NCBI GenBank assembly: GCA_965250105.1 | Contig: OZ252290.1 | Location: 1,054,001-1,118,000, forward strand | Source: JBCBSK01 sp965250105 | Lineage (GTDB): Bacteria > Pseudomonadota > Alphaproteobacteria > Rhizobiales > Tepidamorphaceae | DNA: 64,000 bases | Direction: 5' to 3' | Part shown: piece by piece, positions 42,044 to 51,803 of the stretch | Layout: every line of letters begins with the position of its first letter | Position numbering within the stretch: the stretch's first letter is position 1 | The notes under the pieces: generated by a model | Databases searched by the model: none | Seen by the model: only the letters and a program-made list of their open reading frames with translations | Told to the model about the DNA's origin: nothing | Program-made: the position numbers and the translations under genes

Positions 42044-43378
42044 TCAAAGCTCCTTGCCAGCCCTTGCCTCGCCCCATCTGAGCCGCAGATTGGCGCCGAT
42101 TTGCGCGATCGGCTCGGGCGGCAGCCGCCGCGGCGGGCTGGATGCCAGCATGCGGCTCAGCGCCGCGCTCGTCCGGCCGGTGGCGAGATCGGCGGCCAGC
42201 AGGCCGGCGAGCGTGCCCCTCGTGGTGCCAAGGCCGTTCTGGCAGCAGGCCGCGTAAAGCCCCTCCTCCAGCTCGCCCACAACCTGCACATTGTTCAGGC
42301 TCAGACACAGCCGGCCGCCCCAGCGATACTCCATGCCCACACCGTCCAGCATCGGAAACCGGGCGTGGAACGCCCGGTCATGGTCCAGGCCGACGCGGGC
42401 GAGGCGGGCCTCGTCGACTTCCATCGACGGATCATAGGTGAACCGGTTGCGCACCACGATGCGATCGCCGCCTACGCCTGAAATCCGCCTTACGGTGGTC
42501 CCCATCGGGTCGGCCGGCGTGACGCCCCAGACCGGCTGGCCGCCAAGCCGCCGCACCTCGTCCGTCGTCAGCGGCCTGGTCATCGATGCATAGGTGAAGG
42601 CGTGCATCAAACGCCCACGGGCAAAGCCGAAACTGTTCAGATGGCCGTTGACCGCGAGGATGACGCGCGGCGCGGACAGTTGCCCCGCGGGCGTCGAGGC
42701 GACCCAATCGCCCTGCCGCTCAAGGCGCTGGACTGGGCTGTTCTCGTGCACGAGGACGCGGTTCGATCGCAAGGCCCGCGCCACGCCGCGCACGAACATG
42801 GCCGGCTGGATCATCGCCGTGCCGGGCGTGAACAGACCGCCGAGATAGTATTCCGTGCCGGTCAGTTCGCGCATCTGCGCGGCATCGAGCATCTCGCAGG
42901 TCTCGTTCATCGCAGCGAGATGCGCCGCATAGCTCTCGTTATGCTTGACGCCCTTGTCGCTGGCGGCGGCATTGATCTTGCCGGACGGGGCGAACGCCTC
43001 GCCGGACAGACCGAACTCGGCCGCCATCTCCCGGGCGAAGCCGATCGCCAGGCGATTGTCTTCGGTATGGGCGAGATCGCGGTCCAGCGCGCCGCCATAG
43101 TCGTCCGATGACAGATCGTGCGGCAAATCGATCATGAAGCCCGAATTGCGCCCCGCCGGCCCCTCGCCGACCCGGGCCGCCTCGAGCACAACGATCCGGT
43201 CGCCGGGGCAGTTCAGCGACAGCCGGCGCGCGGCGGCAAGGCCGGCGAAGCCGGCGCCGATCACCAGCCAGTCAGCCGTCTGCGCCCCGTCGAGCGGGAC
43301 GGCCGGTTCCGGCTCCGGCAGCAACCGGCTCCAGGCCGCGGGCCCGGGGTCGCGCGGCAGGCGGCTGACATCGATCAC
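42044..43378 (-). CDS. FAD-dependent amine/amino-acid oxidoreductase (DAO family, PuuB-like)
   Basis: About 444 residues. The dinucleotide motif WLVIGAGFAGLAAARRLSL and the ensuing IVVLEAARVGEGPAGRNSGF are typical of DAO-fold oxidases acting on glutamylputrescine, N-methyl amino acids or similar secondary amines. The GTG at 43378 has GGAG eight bases upstream and is preferred to the TTG at 43393. It is the last gene of the quaternary-amine cluster. Paired with the PuuC-like aldehyde dehydrogenase upstream it suggests an amine-to-aldehyde-to-acid step. Confidence 0.87.
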   Translation of the reverse strand: MIDVSRLPRDPGPAAWSRLLPEPEPAVPLDGAQTADWLVIGAGFAGLAAARRLSLNCPGDRIVVLEAARVGEGPAGRNSGFMIDLPHDLSSDDYGGALDRDLAHTEDNRLAIGFAREMAAEFGLSGEAFAPSGKINAAASDKGVKHNESYAAHLAAMNETCEMLDAAQMRELTGTEYYLGGLFTPGTAMIQPAMFVRGVARALRSNRVLVHENSPVQRLERQGDWVASTPAGQLSAPRVILAVNGHLNSFGFARGRLMHAFTYASMTRPLTTDEVRRLGGQPVWGVTPADPMGTTVRRISGVGGDRIVVRNRFTYDPSMEVDEARLARVGLDHDRAFHARFPMLDGVGMEYRWGGRLCLSLNNVQVVGELEEGLYAACCQNGLGTTRGTLAGLLAADLATGRTSAALSRMLASSPPRRLPPEPIAQIGANLRLRWGEARAGKEL

Positions 43379-43576
43379 GGCATCAGCTCCCAACGCCGTT
43401 CCGCTTTCTCCGAATAGCTCAACCGGCTCTCAATCCTTGTTTGCCGCGCCGTCGACCCGTGAATCCGGTTCCCACATGTTCTGAATCGGCTCCGACCGTG
43501 TGCGCATGCGTTTTGAATCTGACTGCGGATGGGGAAAGCCCGACCCGGAGGGCGGAAACCTGAATGCCGATACAGT

Positions 43577-45124
43577 CTAATGCTCCTGATTGAGCGCGTC
43601 GGCCGCAGGTATTTCCCGTTCGCGACGCGCGATGTAGTCCCGCAAGGCTTCGTCGACGCCCGGATCCAGCTTCGGCTCCTCATAGTCGGCCAGAAGCGCC
43701 TTGGCGTAGCCCAAGGCCCGCTCGTTGATCTCGACGGCACCCTCGGCCTGCCATTGCTCGATGGAGTTGTTGTCGAACAGTTCGGGCATGAAGAACGCCC
43801 GCTGGAAGTGCTCCAGCGTGTGCGGGTGGCCGAGATAGTGTCCGCCAGGCCCGATATCGGCGACCGCCGCCAATCCCTCGTCGAAATCATCCCAGTTGAT
43901 GCCCTGGGCCATGCGGTAGGCCATGGCGCATTGCTCGGCATCGACGACGAATTTGGCGACCGAGCAATGCATGCCCGCTTCGTTCCAGCCGGCGGCGTGC
44001 CACATATAGTTGGTGCCCGCCATCTGCAGCGCCATCAGCGTCGAGGCGCTCTCATAGCCGGCTTGCGCGTCGAACGTCTTGGCGCCGCCGAGCGTGGTCG
44101 ACGACCGCCAGGGCACCCGATAGTGGCGCGCCATCTGGCCGATCATCAGGTTCATCAGGCTGATCTCGGGCGTGCCGGCCATTGGCGCGCCGGACTTCAT
44201 CGAGACCGTCGACAGGTAATGGCCGTAGATGGCGGGACAGCCTTTGCGGACCACTTGCGTGTAAGCGAGCGCCGACAGCGCTTCGGCATTGAGCTGGGCG
44301 ACGGTGGGGGCGACCGAGGCCGGCGTGTTGGCGCCGCCCAGCACAAAGGGCGAGCACAGGACGGGCTGGTTGCGCCGCGAGAAGGCGCGCATGGCGCCCA
44401 GCATGGTCTCGTCCCAGACCAGCGGCGAATTGCCGTTGCAGTTGCCGGTGACCACCGGATGGCTGTCGATGAAATCCGCGCCGAACAGGATCGCGCACAT
44501 CTCCATCACATCCTCGGCGTTCTTGGGGCTCGTGGTCATGCCCATGAACGTCTTGTCGGAATGCTTCATCGACGAATAGGTGATGCGCAGATGGCGCTGG
44601 CTGATCGGATGGTCGTAGGGCTCGACGATGTGGTGCGCGCTCGAATGGAGCGCCGGCAGCATGTGCGCCAGCTTGTGGAAGTTGGCGAGATCGTCGAGCG
44701 TGGGGTTGCGGCGCACATCGTCGAGACCGCGCAGATAGGGCGCGCCGGTCATCGGCACGAAGATCGCGTGATCGGCGCCGAACGGCAGATTGTTGGCCGG
44801 GTTGCGCGCATGGTAGGTGAAGGTTTCCGGGATCGAGGCGATCAGGTCGTGCACCATGAACCGGTCCAGATAGACCGTTTCGTCGTCGACCTTGGCGCCA
44901 GCACGCCGCCAGTCGTCGAGCGCGGTGGGATCGCGGAAGACGATGCCGATGTTTTCCAGGATATGCATCGAGGCCGCGTCGATGCGCTCGATCTGGCCCT
45001 CGTCCATCGGCTCGACCAGCGGCAGGCGACGCCTGAGCGCCGGCAGCATGGTGACGTCGCGCTCCTGGCGCTTGGCCTTGCGCGCGCCGCGCCCCCGGCG
45101 GGTGGCTTTCTCAAGCACCGTCAT
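43577..45124 (-). CDS. Trimethylamine-methyltransferase (MttB) superfamily protein, non-pyrrolysine type
   Basis: 515 residues, TIM-barrel methyltransferase. Family segments are IERIDAASMHILENIGIVFRD, HPVVTGNCNGNSPLVWD, GCPAIYGHYLSTVSMKSGAP and the GGHYLGHPHTLEHFQRAFF C-terminal region. There is no in-frame amber codon, so it belongs to the pyrrolysine-free branch that includes glycine-betaine, proline-betaine and carnitine demethylases. Those pass the methyl group to a corrinoid protein, but none is encoded nearby. The first 30 residues are very basic. Overlaps the aldehyde dehydrogenase gene by 4 bases. Confidence 0.9.
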   Translation of the reverse strand: MTVLEKATRRGRGARKAKRQERDVTMLPALRRRLPLVEPMDEGQIERIDAASMHILENIGIVFRDPTALDDWRRAGAKVDDETVYLDRFMVHDLIASIPETFTYHARNPANNLPFGADHAIFVPMTGAPYLRGLDDVRRNPTLDDLANFHKLAHMLPALHSSAHHIVEPYDHPISQRHLRITYSSMKHSDKTFMGMTTSPKNAEDVMEMCAILFGADFIDSHPVVTGNCNGNSPLVWDETMLGAMRAFSRRNQPVLCSPFVLGGANTPASVAPTVAQLNAEALSALAYTQVVRKGCPAIYGHYLSTVSMKSGAPMAGTPEISLMNLMIGQMARHYRVPWRSSTTLGGAKTFDAQAGYESASTLMALQMAGTNYMWHAAGWNEAGMHCSVAKFVVDAEQCAMAYRMAQGINWDDFDEGLAAVADIGPGGHYLGHPHTLEHFQRAFFMPELFDNNSIEQWQAEGAVEINERALGYAKALLADYEEPKLDPGVDEALRDYIARREREIPAADALNQEH

Positions 45125-46599
45125 CCGACATTGTCCCCGTCCCGAGGATCGGTCAGGTCGATCCAGATGGTCTTTAGTTCGGTGTATTGGTCGTGGGCGT
45201 GCACGCCATTGTCACGGCCGCCAAAGCCGGAAAGCTTGTAGCCGCCGAACGGCGTCGAGATATCGCCCTCGCCATAGCAGTTGACCGTCACGGTGCCGGC
45301 GCGGATCTCGCGCGCGGCGCGGATCGCGGTGCGGGCATTGGCGGTGAAGACGCTGGCCGTCAGCCCGTAGTCGGTGTCGTTGGCGAGCGCGATCGCCTCT
45401 TCGGTCGAGGCCACCTCGATCACCGAGAGGATTGGCCCGAACACTTCCTCGCGCGCCAGCGGCTCGTCTGGCGCGACGTCATAGACCTTAGGCGTCACAT
45501 AGGGACCGTCGGGAGCGTCGCCGGCACGCAGATAGGACGCGACCTTCTCGCGATGGGCCGCATCGATAAGCGCGCCGAGATGATGGGCCGGGTCGAGCGG
45601 GTCGCCCGTCTTGAAATCGCGCAAGCGCGCCTCGATCCGTTCCATCAGCGCCGGCTTGACCGATTTGTGGACGATCAGCCGGGACGCGGCCGAACAGTTC
45701 TCGCCCATGTTCCAGAACGCGGCATTGACGATGTGGGACGCCACATGGTCGAGATTTTCGGCATCCTCGAGGACGATGGCCGGGTTCTTGCCGCCGCACT
45801 CCAGCACCACCTTCTTCAGATTGCTATCCGCCGCATAGCGCAGGAAGCGCCGGCCGGTTTCGGTCGAGCCGGTGAAGGTCACCATGTCGACGCCGCCATG
45901 CCGGCCGAGCGGCTCGCCGACCGTCGGCCCGTCGCCGGGCAACACCTGCAGCACGCCGCGCGGCACGCCCGCCATGTGCGCCAGCTCGGCGATCCGCAAT
46001 GCCGTGAGCGATGTCTGTTCGGCGGGCTTGACGATCACCGAGCATCCGGCCGCCAGCGCCGGGCCGATCTTCCAGGCCAGCATCAGCAGCGGAAAATTCC
46101 AGGGCAGTATGGCGGCGACCACGCCCACCGGCTCGCGCACGATCATCGAGATCGCGTCATCTCCGGACGGACCGGTTTGGTCATAGAGCTTGTCGACCAC
46201 CTCGGCGTGCCATTTGATCGCGTGGATCGTTTCGGGAACGTCGATCGTCTCGCAGTCGCGGACGGGCTTGCCTGCGTCGATGCTTTCCATCACCGCCAGC
46301 TCATGCCGGCGCCGCGTGATCAGCTTGCACAGCCTGATCAGCACGTCCTTGCGTTCGGACGGGTGCAGGCGCGACCAATGGCCCTGTTCGAACGCCTCGC
46401 GCGCCTTTTGCACGGCGAGATCGACATCGTCGGCGCCGGCCGAGGCGATGGTGGTCAGCGTATCGCCGGTGGCCGGGTTGATCGTTGGCATGGCCGGGCC
46501 GGTGCCGGGCCGAAACTTGCCGTCGATGAAGGGCGCCGCGGGCAGGTCGAGACCGGCGGCGATGGCCGCGTATTCGGCGCGGGTCAGAAGCTCGGTCAT
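45121..46599 (-). CDS. Aldehyde dehydrogenase (PuuC/betaine-aldehyde type)
   Basis: 492 residues, NAD(P)-dependent. Catalytic residues are in their standard places: N168 in LPWNFP, E267 in LECGGKNP and nucleophile C302 in GENCSAASR; the cofactor loop is FTGSTETGR. The C-terminus SGFGGRDNGVHAHDQYTELKT is like gamma-glutamyl-aminobutyraldehyde and betaine-aldehyde dehydrogenases. ATG at 46599 overlaps the upstream DapA-family gene. It likely oxidises an aldehyde from the FAD enzyme or the lyase of this cluster. Confidence 0.93.
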   Translation of the reverse strand: MTELLTRAEYAAIAAGLDLPAAPFIDGKFRPGTGPAMPTINPATGDTLTTIASAGADDVDLAVQKAREAFEQGHWSRLHPSERKDVLIRLCKLITRRRHELAVMESIDAGKPVRDCETIDVPETIHAIKWHAEVVDKLYDQTGPSGDDAISMIVREPVGVVAAILPWNFPLLMLAWKIGPALAAGCSVIVKPAEQTSLTALRIAELAHMAGVPRGVLQVLPGDGPTVGEPLGRHGGVDMVTFTGSTETGRRFLRYAADSNLKKVVLECGGKNPAIVLEDAENLDHVASHIVNAAFWNMGENCSAASRLIVHKSVKPALMERIEARLRDFKTGDPLDPAHHLGALIDAAHREKVASYLRAGDAPDGPYVTPKVYDVAPDEPLAREEVFGPILSVIEVASTEEAIALANDTDYGLTASVFTANARTAIRAAREIRAGTVTVNCYGEGDISTPFGGYKLSGFGGRDNGVHAHDQYTELKTIWIDLTDPRDGDNVG

Positions 46600-47504
46600 G
46601 GAGCGCGTCCTTCGATGGCGGCGACGGTGGCGTTCATGGTGCGGATCACCTCCTCCAGTTCGCGCTTGCCGTCCTTGTCGAGCGGTTGCAGCGGGCGGCG
46701 CGGCGGGCCGGCGTCGATGCCGCGCATGGTCAGGCCATGCTTGATGCACTGGATGAACTTGCCGCCCTGTTCGAGAACGCGCATCAGCGGCAGCATGGCC
46801 GACATGATCGCCCGGCCCCTGGTGAAGTCGCCGTCGACGGCGCAGGCGCGATAGAGCGCGATATGCGCTTCGGGAGCGAAGTTCGATCCGGCGCAAACCC
46901 AGCTACGCGCGCCCCAGGCGAAGAATTCGAGCGCCTGATCGTCCATGCCGCAGGACAGCGCGATATGCGGATAGTCCCGCGCCAGCATGTGCAGCCGGTT
47001 GGGGTCGCCCGAACTCTCCTTGATGGCTCGGAAATTCGGCGAGCGGCCAAGCCGGTCGAGGCACGCCTCGTCCATGTTCACGCTCATCCGGCCGGGATAG
47101 TTGTAGAGCATCACGGGCAGGTTCGCGGCGCGATCGATGGCCAGCGCGTGTAGCGCGATCTCGCGACCGGTCGGATAGGCATAGGGCGGCGTGGCGACCA
47201 GGATCGCGTCGGCTCCGATGGCCTTCGCGGCCTGGGCGAACACGATGCTGTCTTCGGTGCGCATCGCCCCGGTTCCGACGACGAGCGGCACACGCTCCCC
47301 GACCAGCACCTTGACGCGGCCCATCAGGTCGATGCGTTCCTCGGTGTCCTGGGCGTAGTATTCGCCGGTCGTGCCGGCGACGATGATGCCGTGCACGCCG
47401 GCCGCGACGAGATGCTCGACCGTTTCGGCCAGCGCCGTCTCGTTGAGGGAGAAATCGTCATGATAGGGCGTGACGATAGGCGTGTAGATGCCTTCAAACC
47501 GCAT
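46596..47504 (-). CDS. Dihydrodipicolinate synthase/N-acetylneuraminate lyase family protein
   Basis: 302 residues, class I aldolase TIM barrel. Schiff-base lysine K162 in FRAIKESSGD, Y134 in LYNYPGRM and the GTTGE motif at 44-48 are all present, so it is catalytically competent. In a catabolic cluster with an oxidase and an aldehyde dehydrogenase, a deaminase/dehydratase role like that of the hydroxyproline-pathway enzyme (giving 2-oxoglutarate semialdehyde) is possible; that is inference. It overlaps the GntR gene by 11 bases. Confidence 0.88.
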   Translation of the reverse strand: MRFEGIYTPIVTPYHDDFSLNETALAETVEHLVAAGVHGIIVAGTTGEYYAQDTEERIDLMGRVKVLVGERVPLVVGTGAMRTEDSIVFAQAAKAIGADAILVATPPYAYPTGREIALHALAIDRAANLPVMLYNYPGRMSVNMDEACLDRLGRSPNFRAIKESSGDPNRLHMLARDYPHIALSCGMDDQALEFFAWGARSWVCAGSNFAPEAHIALYRACAVDGDFTRGRAIMSAMLPLMRVLEQGGKFIQCIKHGLTMRGIDAGPPRRPLQPLDKDGKRELEEVIRTMNATVAAIEGRAP

Positions 47505-48198
47505 GTCGCCTGTCCGTTAGAGAAATCACGTCGACCGGCAGCGGGTCGGGCCGGACAAAACGCTCCATCCGGTCGCGCGACAGGTCCCAATGCTGCAGCG
47601 TCAGGTCGATGGCGAGCGCCGTCTCGCCGGCTTCGATCGCCGAGATCATGCCGTCATGCTGGTCCACCGCCTTGTCGATCAGCAGTTCTTCCGACGGGTT
47701 GGCGGGGCGATAGAACGTCTGGCCAAGGCGTGTATGGTCGATCAGCAATCGGTCGAGACAGGCGGTCAGATAGGGGTTGTGCGCCATCTGGCCGATCATG
47801 TCGTGAAAGGCGTGATTGCTGAGCGCGGCCTCGGCCGGCTGCCCGCCCGCGATGGCGGCGCGAAAATCGACCTGCAACTGCTTGAGCCGGTCAAGCTGAC
47901 GGCCGGTGCGGTTCTCGGCGGCGAGCCGGGCCAGGTTGGCATAGACCATCGGCGCGGTCTGAAAGAAGGTGCGCATCGCCGACACATTCATCGAGGCGAC
48001 CTTGGCGCCGCGATTGGCCTCGATGCGCACATAGCCTTCGCCGGCGAGGCGTTGCAGCACTTCCCGCAGCGGTGTGCGCGAAATGCCGTAATGCGCCGAA
48101 AGCGACGCCTCATCCAGATCGGCGCCCGGCTCAAGCCTGGTCATCAGGATCCTTTGCTTGAGATCCTGAAAGCACTTTTCCTTCGACTCTTTGGCCAT
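47494..48198 (-). CDS. GntR family (FCD) regulator of the quaternary-amine cluster
   Basis: 234 residues from the ATG at 48198. DNA-binding part FQDLKQRILMTRLEPGADLD, EASLSAHYGISRTPLREVLQ is followed by an FCD ligand domain (NHAFHDMIGQMAHNPYL, VDQHDGMISAIEAGE). It sits inside the cluster between the sulfatase and the lyase genes. A palindrome 22 bases upstream and a similar one before proX suggest that it regulates itself and the uptake genes. Confidence 0.88.
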   Translation of the reverse strand: MAKESKEKCFQDLKQRILMTRLEPGADLDEASLSAHYGISRTPLREVLQRLAGEGYVRIEANRGAKVASMNVSAMRTFFQTAPMVYANLARLAAENRTGRQLDRLKQLQVDFRAAIAGGQPAEAALSNHAFHDMIGQMAHNPYLTACLDRLLIDHTRLGQTFYRPANPSEELLIDKAVDQHDGMISAIEAGETALAIDLTLQHWDLSRDRMERFVRPDPLPVDVISLTDRRHAV

Positions 48199-48219
48199 GC
48201 GCGCCTCCCGATCGGCAAT

Positions 48220-48236
48220 GTGCACAAATTGTACAC
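48220..48236. promoter_or_regulatory. Operator-like inverted repeat upstream of GntR
   Basis: GTGCACAA-A-TTGTACAC is an 8-base inverted repeat with one mismatch and a one-base spacer, between the sulfatase stop and the GntR start. It resembles the repeat at 52823-52845 in the TTGTAyAC half. Confidence 0.55.
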
Positions 48237-48253
48237 GATCTCAAGCCCCTGTC

Positions 48254-49768
48254 TCACCCACCCCCGCCGACCGGCAGATGCGCGAAAGCCCAGTCGTTGT
48301 AACTGCCCTCTCCGCGATACCAGACAACGCCTTGCCCCGGCTGCTCGCCGTGGTTCCAGCGCGGCTTCTGGCCATGTGCCAGCCCGTCTATGATCTTCCG
48401 CCGCCGCCTTTGACTGAGCGTGACGCGCTCCGTCAGCGCCGCGCTGTTCCACTTCTGGAGCACTTCGGAGGTGAATTGGGCGACAAGGTCCGCATGGTCG
48501 GGGTCGGGCGCCAGATTGGCCCGTTCGTCGGGGTCGTTGTCGAGATCGAACAAGAGCGGTGGATCGTCGTTGGACCAGATGAATTTGAACCGCCCGCGCC
48601 GGATCATCAGGATCGGAGCCGTCGTGGACTCGGCCAGATATTCAGCATGGACCGGTCGGTCGGGCTGCGCGGGTCCGTCGAAGAAAGCCGTCAGGTCCAT
48701 GCCGTCGAGCGGCTCGATATCGCTCGACCAGCCACCGCCGGTCGCGAGCCCCATGAAGGTCGGCAACAGATCGACCAGCGAGACGGGCGTTGCGATCCGC
48801 CGTGGCGTGAGGCCCGGCACGGTGATGAATAGCGGCACGCGCAGGGATGGTTCGAAGAAGTGCTTCTTGAACCACATGCCGCGTTCGCCCAGCATCTCGC
48901 CATGGTCGGACGTGAATATAACGGCGGTGTCCTCGGCCCGGCCGATGGCATCGAGCACGTCCAGGATGCGGCCGATCATCATGTCCAGATAGCTGATCGA
49001 GCCGTAATAGGCTCGGCGCGCCCGTGCGATATCGGCATCGTCGAAGCGGACATCGAGCATCGCGAAATCGGTCAGAAGGCGCACCGAATGGGCATCATGC
49101 GCCGAAACGGGCAAGGCCGGCACGGATGGCGGCGGAATATCGACCCCCTCATAGAGGTCCCAAAAGGGCTTGCCGCACAGATAGGGTTCGTGCGGGTGGG
49201 TGTAGGAGACTTGTAAAAAGAACGGCCGGTCGTCGCCGGAGCGGGCGAGATCATACAGATGCTGGACCGCGTGATAGGTGACCAGTTCGTCGAAATCCAT
49301 CTGCACCGACCGCTCGCAGATACCGGAAATCAACACCCCGCGCGCATCATTGGTGTCGCGCTTGCCCTCATTGCCCCAGTTGGGCACCCAGGAGAAGTCG
49401 GCCGGATAGAGATCCGGCGTCAGCCGCCGCTCGAAGCCGTGATACTGGTCCGGCCCGATGAAATGCATCTTGCCCGACAGGGCCGTCTGATAACCGGCCG
49501 CGCGCAGATAGTGCGCATAGGTCGGCACCGATGCCGGCATTTCGGCCGCGTTGTCATACGCGCCGATCGCCGAGGCGAGCCGCCCCGTCGCCATCGAAAA
49601 ACGCGACGGCGCGCAGAGCGGAAAGTTGCAATAGGCGGTGTCAAAGACGGCGCCACGGGCCGCGAGCCGGTCCAGATTGGGGGCGTGACAGATCGGATCG
49701 CCATAGGCGCGCAACGCCTTGGCCATCAGCTGGTCGACCTGGACAAACAGAATGTTGGGGCGGGCCAT
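48254..49768 (-). CDS. betC: Sulfatase, choline-sulfatase (BetC) type
   Basis: 504 residues. The sulfatase signature CAPSRFSMATGR places the formylglycine-forming cysteine at C52, with R56 of the C-x-P-x-R motif. Metal ligands lie in FVQVDQ near residue 12 and in TSDHGEMLGERGMWFKKHFF. Segments YDNAAEMPASVPTYAHYLRAAGY, LSGKMHFIGPDQYHGFE and LYPADFSW follow choline-sulfatases closely. No signal peptide, so it acts in the cytoplasm and would release choline from imported choline-O-sulfate. It follows the ProXVW importer genes. Confidence 0.85.
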   Translation of the reverse strand: MARPNILFVQVDQLMAKALRAYGDPICHAPNLDRLAARGAVFDTAYCNFPLCAPSRFSMATGRLASAIGAYDNAAEMPASVPTYAHYLRAAGYQTALSGKMHFIGPDQYHGFERRLTPDLYPADFSWVPNWGNEGKRDTNDARGVLISGICERSVQMDFDELVTYHAVQHLYDLARSGDDRPFFLQVSYTHPHEPYLCGKPFWDLYEGVDIPPPSVPALPVSAHDAHSVRLLTDFAMLDVRFDDADIARARRAYYGSISYLDMMIGRILDVLDAIGRAEDTAVIFTSDHGEMLGERGMWFKKHFFEPSLRVPLFITVPGLTPRRIATPVSLVDLLPTFMGLATGGGWSSDIEPLDGMDLTAFFDGPAQPDRPVHAEYLAESTTAPILMIRRGRFKFIWSNDDPPLLFDLDNDPDERANLAPDPDHADLVAQFTSEVLQKWNSAALTERVTLSQRRRRKIIDGLAHGQKPRWNHGEQPGQGVVWYRGEGSYNDWAFAHLPVGGGG

Positions 49769-49795
49769 TCGGGCAATCCTCGATGCGGGCGCGGC

Positions 49796-50713
49796 TCAAT
49801 CCCGGCGCAGATAGCCGCGCACCAGCGCCACCGGCCCGGTCTCGTACCATCTGACATGGCCGCGCTCGCGCGATGACATGCCAAAGCTCTGGCTGACCCG
49901 GTCGATCATGATCGCCAGGAAGACGATGCCGAGCCCGCCGACCGTGGCAAGGCCCATGTCGAGCCGGCCGATCCCGCGCAGGACCATCTGGCCGAGGCCG
50001 GTCACCGAGATCATCGAGGCGACCACGACCATCGACAGCGCCATCATGATGGTCTGGTTGACGCCGGCCAGGATGGTCGGCATGGCGAGCGGCAGTTCGA
50101 CCTTGATCAAGGTCTGGCGGCGGCTGGCGCCGAACGCCTGAGCCGCTTCGACCATGTCGGCGCGCACCTCGCGGATGCCGAGATTGGTCAGTCGCACCAT
50201 CGGCGGCAGCGCATAGATGAACGTCACGATGACGCCCGACACATTGCCGATCGAAAACAGCATGACGATCGGCACCAGATAGACAAAGGACGGGATCGTC
50301 TGCATCAGGTCGAGCAGCGGCCGCAAGCCCATCCAGAACCGGTCGCTGCGGGCGGCGGCGATGCCAAGCGGGATGCCGATCATCGAGCAGAAGATGACGC
50401 AGGTCAGCACGATGGCCAGCGTCACCATGCTGGCTTCCCACACGCCCATCAGGCCGATGGCCAGCATGCAACCCAGCGCTATCAGGCCGACCCGCCGCCC
50501 GCCCGCCTGCCAGGCGATCAGCACGATCACCGCGAGCACCAGAAGATCGGGTGCGTCGGTCAGCGTGTCCTCGAGCCCGGTCAGCACGATGTCGAAAGGC
50601 ACCTTGATGGCCTGGAAGACCGGGCGGAAGTTGGTCACCAGCCAATCCAGGGCGGCCTCGGCCCAGGCGCCGACCGGCACCCATTCCTCGTCGAAGATGT
50701 TCCACAGATCCAT
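49796..50713 (-). CDS. proW: Glycine betaine/choline-type ABC transporter permease
   Basis: 305 residues with about six to seven membrane spans. The N-terminal WVTN/FRPVFQAIKVPFD-type stretch, typical of ProW, and the coupling loop EAAQAFGASRRQTLIKVELP with LAMPTILAGVNQTIMMALSM are clear. It lies between the ATPase and the sulfatase genes. Confidence 0.9.
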   Translation of the reverse strand: MDLWNIFDEEWVPVGAWAEAALDWLVTNFRPVFQAIKVPFDIVLTGLEDTLTDAPDLLVLAVIVLIAWQAGGRRVGLIALGCMLAIGLMGVWEASMVTLAIVLTCVIFCSMIGIPLGIAAARSDRFWMGLRPLLDLMQTIPSFVYLVPIVMLFSIGNVSGVIVTFIYALPPMVRLTNLGIREVRADMVEAAQAFGASRRQTLIKVELPLAMPTILAGVNQTIMMALSMVVVASMISVTGLGQMVLRGIGRLDMGLATVGGLGIVFLAIMIDRVSQSFGMSSRERGHVRWYETGPVALVRGYLRRD

Positions 50714-50721
50714 GCCGGGTC

Positions 50722-51744
50722 CTATCCGCGCAGCGCCTGGAGCGCATCGGTTATGGCGATCTGGCCAACCGGGTTTCCATCGCCGTCGATGACCGTCACC
50801 GGTCCCTGATCGTCGAGGAACTGGTCCATGATCTCGCCCAGCTCGCTGTCCGGGCGCACCTTTTTGGCGGTCGATGCATGCCCGTTCATGGGCGCCATGA
50901 TCGTGGCGGCGCGCACCAGATTGACCCGGCTGATGCCCTTGACGAACTCGGCGACATAGCCGTCGACCGGCTTGGTGACGATGTCCTCGGGCGTGCCGAT
51001 CTGGACGATCACGCCGTCATTCATGATCGCGATGCGGTCACCCATGCGGATCGCCTCGTCCAGATCGTGGGTGATGAAGACGGTCGTCTTGCGCACCGTC
51101 TGGCTCAGCTCCAGGAACTGATCCTGCAACTGCCGGCGGATCAGCGGATCAAGTGCCGAAAACGGCTCGTCCATCAACAGGATCTGCGGATCGGCGGCGA
51201 GCGCCCGGGCCAGGCCGACACGCTGCTGCATGCCGCCAGAAAGCTGGTCGGGATAATGGTCGGCCCAGCCATCGAGACCCATGGCGCCGAGCGCCTTTTC
51301 GGCCGCTTCCCGCTGTGCCTCGGCGGACGCGCCGCGCACTTCGAGGCCGAACGCGACATTTTGCGCAAGCGTCCGGTGCGGCCATAGCGCCATGTGCTGA
51401 AACACCATGCCGATGGTCTCGGCGCGCAGCTGACGCAATCGCGGCTCGTCGAGTTGATCGACCCGCAGACCGGCGACATGGATTTCGCCCGCGGTGGGTT
51501 CGATCAGCCGGTTGATGTGGCGCACCAGCGTCGATTTACCGGAGCCAGACAGCCCCATGATGCAGAAGATCTCGCCCTTCGCGACATGGAAGCTGGCATC
51601 GCGGACGCCCAGCACGCAGCCGAAACGGTCGCGCACCTCGTCCTTGTTCAGCCCCTCGGACAGGACCGCCTGCATCGCCGCCTCGGCACGGTCTCCATAG
51701 ACCTTCCAGAGATGACGGCATTCTATTTCATGAGCTTGGGTCAT
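50722..51744 (-). CDS. proV: Glycine betaine/choline-type ABC transporter ATP-binding protein with CBS end
   Basis: 340 residues from the ATG at 51744. Like ProV it starts with a longer N-terminal part (CRHLWKVYGDRAEAAMQAV) before Walker A GLSGSGKSTL; the signature LSGGMQQRVGLARAL and Walker B ILLMDEPFSALDP follow. The C-terminal about 60 residues (VTVIDGDGNPVGQIAITDAL) look like one half of a CBS pair, the osmosensing part of OpuA/ProV. Upstream in-frame starts overlap the untranslated region and are rejected. Confidence 0.92.
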   Translation of the reverse strand: MTQAHEIECRHLWKVYGDRAEAAMQAVLSEGLNKDEVRDRFGCVLGVRDASFHVAKGEIFCIMGLSGSGKSTLVRHINRLIEPTAGEIHVAGLRVDQLDEPRLRQLRAETIGMVFQHMALWPHRTLAQNVAFGLEVRGASAEAQREAAEKALGAMGLDGWADHYPDQLSGGMQQRVGLARALAADPQILLMDEPFSALDPLIRRQLQDQFLELSQTVRKTTVFITHDLDEAIRMGDRIAIMNDGVIVQIGTPEDIVTKPVDGYVAEFVKGISRVNLVRAATIMAPMNGHASTAKKVRPDSELGEIMDQFLDDQGPVTVIDGDGNPVGQIAITDALQALRG

Positions 51745-51803
51745 GGGCGCCTCCGTTGCAGTGCGGGGCGCCCCATCCGGGGCGCCCGGTGCCGGAGGAT
51801 GGG